Positions 9,109 to 18,237 of a stretch of 39,042 bases of DNA are shown piece after piece. Location: the NCBI GenBank assembly GCA_013373325.1, contig JABXIA010000039.1:1-39042 (forward strand), read 5' to 3'. Within the stretch, counting starts at the first letter, position 1, and the number at the start of each line of letters is the position of its first letter. The notes under the pieces were generated by a model. That model did no database searches. It had not been told where the DNA came from and saw nothing but the letters and a program-made list of their open reading frames with translations. Origin of the DNA: Paracoccaceae bacterium (lineage in GTDB: Bacteria > Pseudomonadota > Alphaproteobacteria > Rhodobacterales > Rhodobacteraceae). The translations under genes and the position numbers were made by a program.

Positions 9109-9145
9109 CATCCCTCCCTTTTGACCCCCTGCACGGAGGCGGCCC

Positions 9146-10492
9146 ATGCTCGTCCATACGGAAGGTGAATCCAATACATCCGAAGCCCGCAAAGCCTGGC
9201 TGAAGACCTCCATCGGCCCCAGATCCGCGCCGCTGCTGGAGCGGGACGCAAATGCCTTCCTGCATCAAAGCCTGTCCAGCCCCTGCGTCAGCACCATCGC
9301 CAAGGCTGAGGGAATCTGGATCGAGGACATGGACGGCCGCCGGTACATGGATTTCCACGGCAACTCGGTGCATCACCTGGGCTATGGCCACCCCAAGCTG
9401 GTCGCCGCGATCAAGCAGCAGCTGGATGACCTGCCCTTTGCGCCGCGCCGTTTCACCAATGAACCAGCGGTGGAACTGGCAGAGAAACTTGCGGCAATCA
9501 CCCCCGGCGATCTGGGCAAGACCCTGTTCACCACCGGCGGCTCCGACGCCAATGAGGTGGCACTGAAGATCGCCCGCGCCGCCACCGGACGGTTCAAGAC
9601 CCTCAGCTTCTGGGATGCGTTCCACGGCGCAGGTTTCGGCGCCGCTTCGGTCGGGGGAGAGGCCACCTTCCGCAGCCATATCGCAGGCCCCTTGCTGCCG
9701 GGAACGGAGCATGTGGCTCCCTTCAGCCCGTCAAACTGCGCCTATGGCCACAAATCGCTGGAGGCCAGTGCAGAGGCATGCGCGCGGATGATTGACTATG
9801 TGCTGGGCCGCGACGGCGACTATTGCGCGTTCATCGCAGAGGCGATGCGCGCGGTGCCGAACGTGCCGCCGCCGGGGTTCTGGAAATCGGTGCGCGAGAT
9901 CTGCGACCGTCACGGGGTGCTGCTGATCCTGGATGAAATCCCCACTGGGCTGGGCAAGACCGGGCAGATGTTCTCTTTCCAGCATGACGGGATCGTGCCG
10001 GACATCGTGACACTGGGCAAAGCGCTGGGCGGCGGCATCCTGCCCATCGCTGCCTGCGTGGCGCGGCGCGATCTGGATGTTTGCGGCGATTTCGCCATCG
10101 GCCATTACACCCACGAAAAGAACCCGGTGACCGCCCGCGCGGCCCTGACCACGCTGCAGATCCTCGAGGAGGAGGGACTTGTGGAGCGCGCCGCCGAGCT
10201 GGGCCGCCACGCGCTGGAGCGGCTGCGCGATGCACTGGGTCAAGTGTCCATTGTCGGTGATATCCGCGGCCGCGGGCTGATGTTCGGGGTGGAGATTGTC
10301 GAGGACCGGCAGACCATGAAGCCCGGCATCGCCAAGGCAGAACAGATCTACTACGCCTGTCTTGAAGGCGGCCTCAGCTACAAGATCAGCCAGGGCAGTG
10401 TCCTGACCCTGTCGCCGCCTCTGACCATCTCCCGCGAAGATCTGGACCGGGCACTGGATATCGTGATTGCCGCGGTGAAGGCGGCAGACTGA
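9146..10492 (+). CDS. pbfA: Class III PLP enzyme, probable PbfA (hydroxy-aminoethylphosphonate ammonia-lyase)
   Basis: A 448-residue class III aminotransferase-fold protein. It shows the cofactor pocket FTTGGSDANE, the ring-contacting Asp263 in ILDEIPTGLGKTG, and the Schiff-base Lys292 in TLGKALGGG. Members of this family in phnW clusters have been shown to be PbfA, which eliminates ammonia from (R)-1-hydroxy-2-aminoethylphosphonate to give phosphonoacetaldehyde, the PhnY substrate. That would widen the range of phosphonates entering this pathway. The call rests on context; a true aminotransferase acting on an omega-amino compound is the alternative and cannot be excluded by reading. The start has GGAGG at good spacing. 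It is separated from phnY by a terminator-like hairpin and ends before a strong terminator. Confidence 0.75.
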   Translation: MLVHTEGESNTSEARKAWLKTSIGPRSAPLLERDANAFLHQSLSSPCVSTIAKAEGIWIEDMDGRRYMDFHGNSVHHLGYGHPKLVAAIKQQLDDLPFAPRRFTNEPAVELAEKLAAITPGDLGKTLFTTGGSDANEVALKIARAATGRFKTLSFWDAFHGAGFGAASVGGEATFRSHIAGPLLPGTEHVAPFSPSNCAYGHKSLEASAEACARMIDYVLGRDGDYCAFIAEAMRAVPNVPPPGFWKSVREICDRHGVLLILDEIPTGLGKTGQMFSFQHDGIVPDIVTLGKALGGGILPIAACVARRDLDVCGDFAIGHYTHEKNPVTARAALTTLQILEEEGLVERAAELGRHALERLRDALGQVSIVGDIRGRGLMFGVEIVEDRQTMKPGIAKAEQIYYACLEGGLSYKISQGSVLTLSPPLTISREDLDRALDIVIAAVKAAD

Positions 10493-10519
10493 CGCCCCAT
10501 TGTGCGGACCTGTAAGAAG

Positions 10520-10544
10520 CCCCGGCCGCTGCCGGGGTTTTTTT
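10520..10544 (+). terminator. Rho-independent terminator after the phosphonate cluster
   Basis: CCCCGGC (10520-10526) pairs with GCCGGGG (10531-10537) around the loop CGCT, directly followed by seven T. It is a textbook intrinsic terminator and marks the end of the phn transcription unit. Confidence 0.93.
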
Positions 10545-10697
10545 GCTCAGCCTGGCAACTTGCTCCGGCTGCAGAAGTTGCGGGAATTAATACACCCCTG
10601 ACGTGTGTTTCTGGCCTTCCGGGCTGATGCGCCACGCTTCCAGCCTCCGGTAGAGTCAATGCAGGCCGGTACCTCCCGGTGCCGCAGCCGCATGAAC

Positions 10698-10713
10698 CGC
10701 CGGCGTGCCGGCG
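10698..10713 (+). promoter_or_regulatory. 5' leader hairpin just upstream of the flp ribosome site
   Basis: CGCCGGC-GT-GCCGGCG is a perfect seven-base inverted repeat followed by TTTAT, ending about 12 bp before the GGGAGA ribosome site of flp. It may stabilise the 5' end of the pilin transcript or act as a weak terminator. The surrounding 10545-10734 gap must hold the flp promoter, but I could not assign -35/-10 boxes with confidence. Confidence 0.45.
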
Positions 10714-10734
10714 TTTATCTGATGGGAGACTGAA

Positions 10735-10926
10735 ATGACTGCATATCTGAAAACGATGCTGTCCAAGCTGCGCAGCGACGAGCGCGGTGTGACACTGGTG
10801 GAATACGGCATTGCCATCGCGCTGGCGGTGGCCCTGGGCACTGCTGCTCTGGATCGTCTGGCCGACGACGTTGAAGACGGCATGGACGCGGCGGGTGCGA
10901 TTATGCCCAACTCGCCCACCCCCTGA
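10735..10926 (+). CDS. flp: Flp-type type IVb prepilin
   Basis: A 63-residue pilin precursor of the Flp/Fap family, the major subunit of Tad pili. The 18-residue charged leader ends in DERG, and cleavage before VTLVEYGIAI gives a mature pilin with Glu5 and Tyr6, the paired residues conserved in Flp pilins. One hydrophobic helix follows and a short acidic, hydrophilic tail completes the mature protein. The prepilin peptidase at the far end of this locus would cut it. GGGAGA precedes the ATG. It is the first gene of the Tad locus and is flanked on both sides by hairpins, as expected for a subunit made in excess over the assembly proteins. Confidence 0.95.
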   Translation: MTAYLKTMLSKLRSDERGVTLVEYGIAIALAVALGTAALDRLADDVEDGMDAAGAIMPNSPTP

Positions 10927-10942
10927 TACAGATCAGGGATTT
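10921..10942 (+). terminator. Attenuator-like hairpin overlapping the flp stop codon
   Basis: CCCTGAT (10921-10927) and ATCAGGG (10932-10938) form a perfect seven-base stem with loop ACAG, followed by ATTTT. The stop codon TGA of flp is inside the left arm. The weak T-run suggests partial termination or 3'-end protection of a short flp mRNA. Confidence 0.55.
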
Positions 10943-10943
10943 T

Positions 10944-10982
10944 GGCGGATGCGGGGCTTCGGGGGGAATGTCCCGCTCCGCC
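10944..10982 (+). terminator. Second large hairpin between flp and cpaB
   Basis: The left arm GGCGGATGCGGG (10944-10955) pairs with CCCGCTCCGCC (10972-10982), with a single bulged T, around a 16-base loop. No T-run follows, so it looks more like an RNA-processing or stability element than a classical terminator. It follows the stop-codon hairpin by five bases. Confidence 0.5.
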
Positions 10983-11109
10983 AGAGGACTGCCGCTGGCG
11001 ACTGGTGGCAGCAAGCATGGCAGGAAGCGGAAGCCTGCGGACAAATTCACCGACGTTTTGCCGGGACCGCCCTTCTGCTGCGCCAGCCAGCGATGAAAGG
11101 AAACCTGGC

Positions 11110-11925
11110 ATGAATATTTCATCACTTCTCAGCATGATTTCCGGATTGGCCCTGGCCGGCGGCTCTGCCTATGTGGCCAAGGATTACATCGACGGGCAGG
11201 CCGTGACCGGCGGCCCTGAAGGGCCTGCGCTGGTCGAAGTTGTGGTCGCCTCTCAGGATATCGCTTTCGGGACGGCATTGACTGCGCAATCCCTGACCAC
11301 CATTTCCTGGCCGGCCGAAGCGCGGCCCGCTGGCACCTTTACCAGTTTTGACACGCTGCTGCCGGATACCGGAAAACCGCCGCGCCGCGCCCGCCGCGCG
11401 ATTGCGCAGGGAGAGCTGATCCGGGCGTCCAAGGTCTCCAACTTCGGGGAAAAGGTGACCATTGTGCAGACGCTCAAGCCGGACCATCGCGCGATGGCCA
11501 TCAAGGTCAGCGCAGAAACCGCAGTGGGCGGTTTCGTGACCCCGGGCGACAGCGTTGATGTGCTGCTGACCCAGGGCCGCGGTGCCGGGCTGAAAACCGT
11601 GACCATCCTGCAGAACGTCCGGGTGATCGGTGTGGACCAGGATGCCAATCAGGAAACTGACCAGCCGGGCGTCGCCCGAACTGTCACGGTTGAGGTTACT
11701 CCGGACGAAGGCCAGCGCCTTGCTCTTGCGCAGCGCGCGGGCACGCTGAGCCTGACCTTGCGCAACCAGGAGGCGGCTGCCGAGGATGTTCCGCTGGAGT
11801 CGATCAGCCTGAATGACGTGCTGCGGAATGTGCAGGTGCAGCAGCCGGAACCGGCCGCAGAGCCTGCGCGCAGGACCGTTCTGATCCGCCGCGGCACCGA
11901 AGTGTCTGAAACTGAAATCCGCTGA
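11110..11925 (+). CDS. cpaB: CpaB/RcpC pilus assembly protein
   Basis: A 271-residue Tad component. It has an N-terminal membrane segment or signal anchor (about residues 5-22, SMISGLALAGGSAYVAKDYI), a SAF-like domain (about 38-105: EVVVASQDIAFGTALTAQSL and the IAQGELIRASKV segment), then an RcpC-like region with VTPGDSVDVLLTQ and VRVIGVDQDA. CpaB is periplasmic and normally works next to the outer-membrane secretin, which is absent from this cluster. The ATG at 11110 has AAGGA eight bases upstream; an upstream in-frame start at 10942 would begin in the hairpin and is unlikely. Confidence 0.92.
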   Translation: MNISSLLSMISGLALAGGSAYVAKDYIDGQAVTGGPEGPALVEVVVASQDIAFGTALTAQSLTTISWPAEARPAGTFTSFDTLLPDTGKPPRRARRAIAQGELIRASKVSNFGEKVTIVQTLKPDHRAMAIKVSAETAVGGFVTPGDSVDVLLTQGRGAGLKTVTILQNVRVIGVDQDANQETDQPGVARTVTVEVTPDEGQRLALAQRAGTLSLTLRNQEAAAEDVPLESISLNDVLRNVQVQQPEPAAEPARRTVLIRRGTEVSETEIR

Positions 11926-11955
11926 TTGAAACCGCACTGAGGGGCCTGCCGGACC

Positions 11956-13431
11956 ATGCGCCAGAACAACCGCATAAGACAGTTTGCACAGGATGAGCGC
12001 GGCACGATGCTGGTTATCTGGGGGCTGACCTTTGTGGTGCTTCTGGGGATCGCGGCGATGTCTTTCGACCTGGGCCGCACCGGCATCACCCGCAGCGAAC
12101 TGCAAGCCTACACCGACAATGTGGCGCTGGCGGCTGCAGGCGAGCTGGACGGCAAGGATGATGCTATCACCCGTGCCCGGGCCGCTGCCGCCAATCTGAT
12201 CAGTGACCGCAAGACCTTCGGCACCGGCGGCAGCCTGCTGAGCGGGGACAGCGATTACACGCTCACTTTCTATTCCGAACTGCCCGATGATGACACCGCG
12301 GTCCTGACTGCAGTCACCACCGATCCGGCAGAGGCGGCTTTTGTCCGAGCTGTTGCGACGCCCAGCACGGTACCCGCCACCTACGGTGCAGTATTTGCCG
12401 CGCTGACCGGCCGGTCCCGCCCGAATGAATTGGCGCGGGCCTCATCCGTGGCGGGCTTCACCCAATATGCTTGCGACATTACCCCGCTGATGTTCTGCGT
12501 CCCGCCGGGCTTCTCGGCTGACGCCAGCATCGGCGACATGATCCTGCTGCGTTCCGGCGGCAGCGGTTCCGCCTGGGGGCCGGGAGATTTCGGCTTTCTT
12601 GATCCGGCCAAGGTGCTGGTCGACGACGAAGGGCCGTGCGCGGGACTCAGCGGGGCACAGCTGGACGCCTGCCTGCTGGGGGCGGAAGGCAGCATCACCC
12701 AGTGCTTCAGCCAGCGCGGCGTGGATATCGAGCCGGGGCAGAAGGTCGGCATCCGCGATGCCATCTTCAACGTGCGCTTCGATATCTACAAGGCGATCAT
12801 GAACGGCAAGCGCAATGACTCCGACTACCCGCCTGCGCCGAATGTCATCAAGGGCATCGTGCCCAGCAGCGGCGGCAAAGGTAAAGGCGGCGGCAGCTGC
12901 ATCGGCAATAACGAGGACCCGTCGCCCGATACCGTTGGACTGCCGCGCGACGGATGTTTTGCCTCCGGCGGCTGCACACGATTTGGCGACGGCAACTGGT
13001 CGGCCGGACGGACGGATTATGTCAGCACTAACTATGGCGGGGTTGACCCGCACCCCGGTGCCACCACCCGCTATGAGTATTACCTGGAAGAGATTGATGC
13101 CGCTGGCGGTCCCGGAGGCACTGGCAGCATCCTGTCCGGTCTGGCCGAGACCGGCCGCCCGGTGTGTTCACCAAATCAAAGCTCCAACCCGCAGCGCCGG
13201 GTGGTGATTGCGGCGGGGATCGACTGCTACGCAAACCCGATCAACGGCGCAACTTCTGACGTGCCGGTGCAGGAATTCGTGAAGATCTTCCTGACTGAGC
13301 CGGTGGGGGACGACGGCGCCTCGCCGCCGACCCTGGATATCTGGGGCGAGGTTGTGGGCAGCGCAGGCGGCGGCGCCGGGGGCACTGGTGACACCGGTAT
13401 CTTCCGCGATGTTGTGCAGCTCTACAGGTGA
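11956..13431 (+). CDS. TadG-like pilus assembly protein
   Basis: A 491-residue protein with the N-terminal TadE/TadG-like membrane anchor: DERGTMLVIWGLTFVVLLGIAA near residues 14-35, then ITRSELQAYTDNVALAAAGEL, the segment typical of the Tad_N/TadG family. The rest is predicted to lie outside the membrane. It contains several cysteines and Gly-rich stretches (GSGGSGS-type near 195-205, SSGGKGKGGGS near 305, and GSAGGGAGGTGDTG near the C-terminus). I see no clear von Willebrand MIDAS motif, unlike some TadG proteins. The stop TGA is immediately followed by the tadE start region, so translation is likely coupled. Confidence 0.82.
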   Translation: MRQNNRIRQFAQDERGTMLVIWGLTFVVLLGIAAMSFDLGRTGITRSELQAYTDNVALAAAGELDGKDDAITRARAAAANLISDRKTFGTGGSLLSGDSDYTLTFYSELPDDDTAVLTAVTTDPAEAAFVRAVATPSTVPATYGAVFAALTGRSRPNELARASSVAGFTQYACDITPLMFCVPPGFSADASIGDMILLRSGGSGSAWGPGDFGFLDPAKVLVDDEGPCAGLSGAQLDACLLGAEGSITQCFSQRGVDIEPGQKVGIRDAIFNVRFDIYKAIMNGKRNDSDYPPAPNVIKGIVPSSGGKGKGGGSCIGNNEDPSPDTVGLPRDGCFASGGCTRFGDGNWSAGRTDYVSTNYGGVDPHPGATTRYEYYLEEIDAAGGPGGTGSILSGLAETGRPVCSPNQSSNPQRRVVIAAGIDCYANPINGATSDVPVQEFVKIFLTEPVGDDGASPPTLDIWGEVVGSAGGGAGGTGDTGIFRDVVQLYR

Positions 13432-13436
13432 CCGGG

Positions 13437-13940
13437 ATGGCTGGCAAAACACATACCGCAGTCTGTCGGGCTGCTTTCCGTAAAAGAGAAGAGGGCGCGG
13501 TGCTGGTGGAATTCGCACTGATGCTGCCGGTGATGCTGCTGGTTTTTGCGGTGATCATCGAGGGCGGGCGGATGATGTGGTCTTACCAGGCTGCAATCTC
13601 CGGCGTGAGGGATGCAGCCCGTTACCTGGCGCGGGTGGCGCCGCAGAACATCTGCTCCGCCGGCGGCACTGTGGACGCGCACCAGCCGCAACTGCTGGCG
13701 ATCGTGCGCGAAAGCATTTCGGGTGATGCGCTGTTTCCGGCCAGCCTTGCGGTGACCTCTGTCACCCCCGGCCTGACCTGCCAGCCAGGCAGTTACCGGA
13801 TATCGCCTGCGCCGGTTGTGACGGTGCGGGCCAGCCTGACCATGACCTTTCCCTTTGCGGGTGTCTTTGAACTGAACGGCGGCAGCCGTGCCACCATCAA
13901 TACGGTCATCACAGACCAGAGCCGGGTGTTCGGGACATGA
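13437..13940 (+). CDS. TadE-family pseudopilin
   Basis: About 167 residues. The N-terminal charged leader REEG is followed by AVLVEFALMLPVMLLVFAVI, the TadE-like motif with Glu5 as in prepilins, and then EGGRMMWSYQAAISGVRDAARYLAR. TadE and TadF are pseudopilins processed by the Tad prepilin peptidase. I chose the ATG at 13437 because AGGTG lies at the right distance; a GTG at 13428 overlapping the tadG stop is possible but lacks a ribosome site. The gene overlaps the next by four bases (ATGA). Confidence 0.88.
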   Translation: MAGKTHTAVCRAAFRKREEGAVLVEFALMLPVMLLVFAVIIEGGRMMWSYQAAISGVRDAARYLARVAPQNICSAGGTVDAHQPQLLAIVRESISGDALFPASLAVTSVTPGLTCQPGSYRISPAPVVTVRASLTMTFPFAGVFELNGGSRATINTVITDQSRVFGT

Positions 13941-14581
13941 AGGCGCTGTCAAAAGCATATGCAGCGCTGCGCCGGTTCCGCAGGGACCAGGAGGGTGCCG
14001 CGCTGGTGGAGCTGGGTGTTGCCATCCCGCTGTTCCTGCTGTTGTTCATGGGTATCATCGACTTCGGCCGCATGGCGTTTCACTATGTGGTGGCGGAACG
14101 GGCGATGAATGTGGCGGCGCGGGTGGCCGCGGTGCGGCCGCCGGCCTGCGCCGGGGTGCCGGAATTTCACCGGCGCGACCCGTCGGCCACCGGCACGCCG
14201 CCCGAATTCGGCACCTCCTGCCGGGCGGGGGCAGACATCTGCCTGAATGCGGGCACCGTGACCTGCGCGGGCAGTGCGGCCAATGCCACGGCAAATGAAA
14301 TCTGGGGCCTGGTGCGCGGCGCGATGCCGCCGGATGCCACCATCGCCGCGCTTTCGTTCAGCTACAGCTACGACGGCAGCCTCGGCTTTCTGGGCGGGCC
14401 TTACGTGCCCGTGGTCACGGTGGAGCTGCAAAACCAGACATTTCAATTCGTGTCGCCGCTGGGGCGGCTGGCGGCGCTGGCCGGTGCGGCTGGGGGGGGC
14501 GGCCTCGGCGCTGCGGTGCCGTTCCCGCCGATGAGCGTCTCGCTGCCGGGCGAGGACCTGGCACTGGGCCAGAGCGGCTGA
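13937..14581 (+). CDS. Second TadE/TadF-like pseudopilin
   Basis: A 214-residue protein. After a basic start (FRRDQEG) comes AALVELGVAIPLFLLLFMGIID, again a pseudopilin-like segment with Glu in position five, then FGRMAFHYVVAERAMNVAARVAAV. The C-terminal half is extracytoplasmic and contains four cysteines (residues about 72-115) that could pair. It starts in an ATGA overlap with tadE and lies 23 bp before cpaE. It may act as the TadF counterpart; sequence alone does not separate TadE from TadF here. Confidence 0.85.
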   Translation: MKALSKAYAALRRFRRDQEGAALVELGVAIPLFLLLFMGIIDFGRMAFHYVVAERAMNVAARVAAVRPPACAGVPEFHRRDPSATGTPPEFGTSCRAGADICLNAGTVTCAGSAANATANEIWGLVRGAMPPDATIAALSFSYSYDGSLGFLGGPYVPVVTVELQNQTFQFVSPLGRLAALAGAAGGGGLGAAVPFPPMSVSLPGEDLALGQSG

Positions 14582-14604
14582 AGCGATAGAGAAAGGAGAG
14601 GCCG

Positions 14605-15837
14605 ATGCAGGCTGATACACAATCCATCGTGGTCATTTCAAAGGATCCGGCGGTCTGTGCGCTGGTCGCCAGCGTGGCGCAGTTCCAGCCCGGAACAGGG
14701 GTGCAGAAATGCGCATCAGCGCTCAGTGAAATCAACGGCACCGCTCTGCAGCTGGCCATGGACAACGACCTGATCATCTTTCGCGCAGGGGCAGATCCGG
14801 CTGCTGAGGCTGCGGCCGTGAAAGAGATGCTGCGTCACACCAGCGGCGGTGCGCGAATCCTGGCACTGGCGGACACCAGCATGCCGTTTGCAGACCTGCG
14901 CCTGCTGACAGAGGCCGGGGTTCAGGATGTGCTGCCGGAAACCGCCTCTGCCGATGAGATGTCAGCCGCAATTCGTAAATGCCTGAAGGCAGAGGAGCCG
15001 CAACCGGTACCTGGCAGTACTGCCCGCGGCAGCCGTGAGGGAATGGTGGTCGCGGTCAGCCAGTCCTGCGGCGGTGCAGGGGCGACGACGCTGGCAGTGA
15101 ACCTTGCGGACTGCTTGACGCGGCGCCGCGGCCTGCGGCGGCAGGAGGCAGAGTTCAGGGTTGCCCTCTTGGACCTGGACCTGCAGTTCGGTTCCGTCGG
15201 CAGCTTTCTCGACCTGCCGCCGAACCGCTGTCTCTATGAGTTGGCAAGCGAGGGGTTTGTTCCCGACAATGTCTTTGCCGAACAATCCATGAGCGAGGCT
15301 GCCCCCGGACTGTGGGTGCTGGCAGCTCCGGCGGAAATTGCCCCGCTGCACGCGCTGAAACCGGAACAGGTGCAGGCGCTGATTGCGCATTTGCGCCAGC
15401 AGTTCGATTTCGTGGTGATCGGCCTGCCGCGGGCGCTGGCGGAATGGCTGACGCCGGTTCTGGAAGCCAGTGAGCGGCTGCTGATGGTGACCGGCAGCTC
15501 GGTGCCCGCGATCAGCCAGGCGCGGCGGTTGCTGGATTTCTACGCCGAGGCCAGCATGAGCCTGCAGACCGACATCGTGATCAGCCGCGAACGCAAACCG
15601 CTGATCACAGCGAGCCATCATAAAGAAGCCTCCAAGCTGCTGCAAAAGCCGTTCAAGTACTGGCTGCCCGACGATCCGTCGGCGGCATCTGCGGCGGCAG
15701 ACCGGGGGGTGCCGCTGTCAGCTGCGGCCGGGCGCTCCAGACTTGTCAAGGCGATCCGGCGGCTGTCACGCGACCTGATTGAAACAAGAAAAGCCCGCAC
15801 CGGCGCGGCACAGCCTCAGCAGGGAAAGGCGGTTTGA
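14605..15837 (+). CDS. cpaE: CpaE/TadZ-like pilus localisation protein with degenerate P-loop
   Basis: A 410-residue protein with an N-terminal receiver-like domain (about 5-125, without a convincing phospho-acceptor Asp) and a C-terminal ParA/MinD-like domain (from about 148). CpaE/TadZ positions the Tad machine at the pole or membrane. The nucleotide loop reads SQSCGGAGATTL. The deviant Walker Lys of KGGxGKT is Cys here, and the second Lys is Ala, so both lysines are missing. Switch-like segments LLDLDLQFGSVGSFLDLPP and LPRALAEWLTPVLEAS remain. GSSVPAISQARRLLDFY is typical of CpaE. AAGGAG precedes the ATG. The next gene starts one base after the stop. Confidence 0.88.
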   Translation: MQADTQSIVVISKDPAVCALVASVAQFQPGTGVQKCASALSEINGTALQLAMDNDLIIFRAGADPAAEAAAVKEMLRHTSGGARILALADTSMPFADLRLLTEAGVQDVLPETASADEMSAAIRKCLKAEEPQPVPGSTARGSREGMVVAVSQSCGGAGATTLAVNLADCLTRRRGLRRQEAEFRVALLDLDLQFGSVGSFLDLPPNRCLYELASEGFVPDNVFAEQSMSEAAPGLWVLAAPAEIAPLHALKPEQVQALIAHLRQQFDFVVIGLPRALAEWLTPVLEASERLLMVTGSSVPAISQARRLLDFYAEASMSLQTDIVISRERKPLITASHHKEASKLLQKPFKYWLPDDPSAASAAADRGVPLSAAAGRSRLVKAIRRLSRDLIETRKARTGAAQPQQGKAV

Positions 15838-15838
15838 G

Positions 15839-17229
<1,391 letters not shown>

Positions 17230-17230
<1 letters not shown>

Positions 17231-18222
17231 TGCTGAAGGAACTGTTGAACGAAGTGCACAGCTGGAACGGCCAGCTGGGAGGCTACGCGGTCTATTGCGG
17301 CATTGCAGTCGGTTTGCTGCTGCTGATGTCCGGGCTGCGGCAAATGCTGGGCCGCAAGGGCCGCTCGGCGGCCTCCCGCAGCCGCCGGATGCGGATGATT
17401 GCACAAGGGCGCAGTGGCACTGAGCGTCTCGCCATCCTCAAGCCGCCGCAGCAGCGGACCGGATGGCGGCGCATTCCGGTGGCAGGGGACTTGCCGCAGA
17501 TCCTGCGCCAGGCGGATGTGCCGCTGAGCCCAGGCCTGTTCTGGCTTGGCTGCATTGCGCTGACCGCCCTCATTTCGGTTGTCGCAGCCCGGTATGCGGG
17601 TCTGCCTCAGGGGTTAGTGATCGGGGTTCTTGGCGGCTTTGGCGTGCCGTTTGCGCTGCTAATCAGCCTGCAGCGCAAGAAGAAGGACAAATTGATGCAC
17701 CAGTTGCCGGATGCGCTGGAAATGCTGGCACGCGGCCTCAAGGTTGGCCACCCGCTGAACAATTCGATCGGCATCGCGGCTCGCGAGATGCCGGATCCGG
17801 CAGGCACCGAGCTGGGCATTATCTACGATCAAGTAACCTATGGCGACGATCTGCCGGATGCGGTGCAGGAATTTGCGGACCGGACCGGGCTGGAAGACGC
17901 CCAGTACCTGGCTGCCAGCATCAGCATTCAGCACGGCACTGGCAGCGACCTGTCGGTGATGCTGGAAACCCTGGCGCGGGTCATCCGCAGCCGCATTGTT
18001 CTGCGCCGCAAGGTGCACGCCTTGGCCTCCGAGGGGCGGCTGACCGCATGGATGCTGTCAGCCTTGCCGCTGGTGATCTTTGCCGCCGTCTCGGTGCTGA
18101 CGCCGGACTACTACGCGGGTGTGGCGGAAGATCCGCTGTTCCGGCCGATGATGGCCGGGATCGTCCTGCTGACCGTGCTGAACGCGCTGATGCTGCGCAA
18201 ACTTGTCAATTTCAGGATCTGA
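17230..18222 (+). CDS. tadB: TadB inner-membrane platform protein
   Basis: A 330-residue protein of the GspF/T2SF family. It has an N-terminal membrane helix (about 17-37), two helices in the middle (about 100-145: LFWLGCIALTALISVVAARY and the VIGVLGGFGVPFALLISL segment), a cytoplasmic T2SF domain with LPDALEMLARGLKVGHPLNNSI, and two helices near the C-terminus (about 270-325). TadB and TadC form the platform on which the CpaF ATPase acts. It overlaps cpaF by one base and ends 15 bp before tadC. Confidence 0.94.
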
Positions 18223-18237
18223 CCGGGGAGGCCTGCC

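Noticed and set aside
10553-10570. Possible sigma54 promoter (TGGCAACTTGC) before flp
   Set aside because: The GG and GC elements are only six bases apart instead of ten, so it does not fit a -24/-12 promoter.
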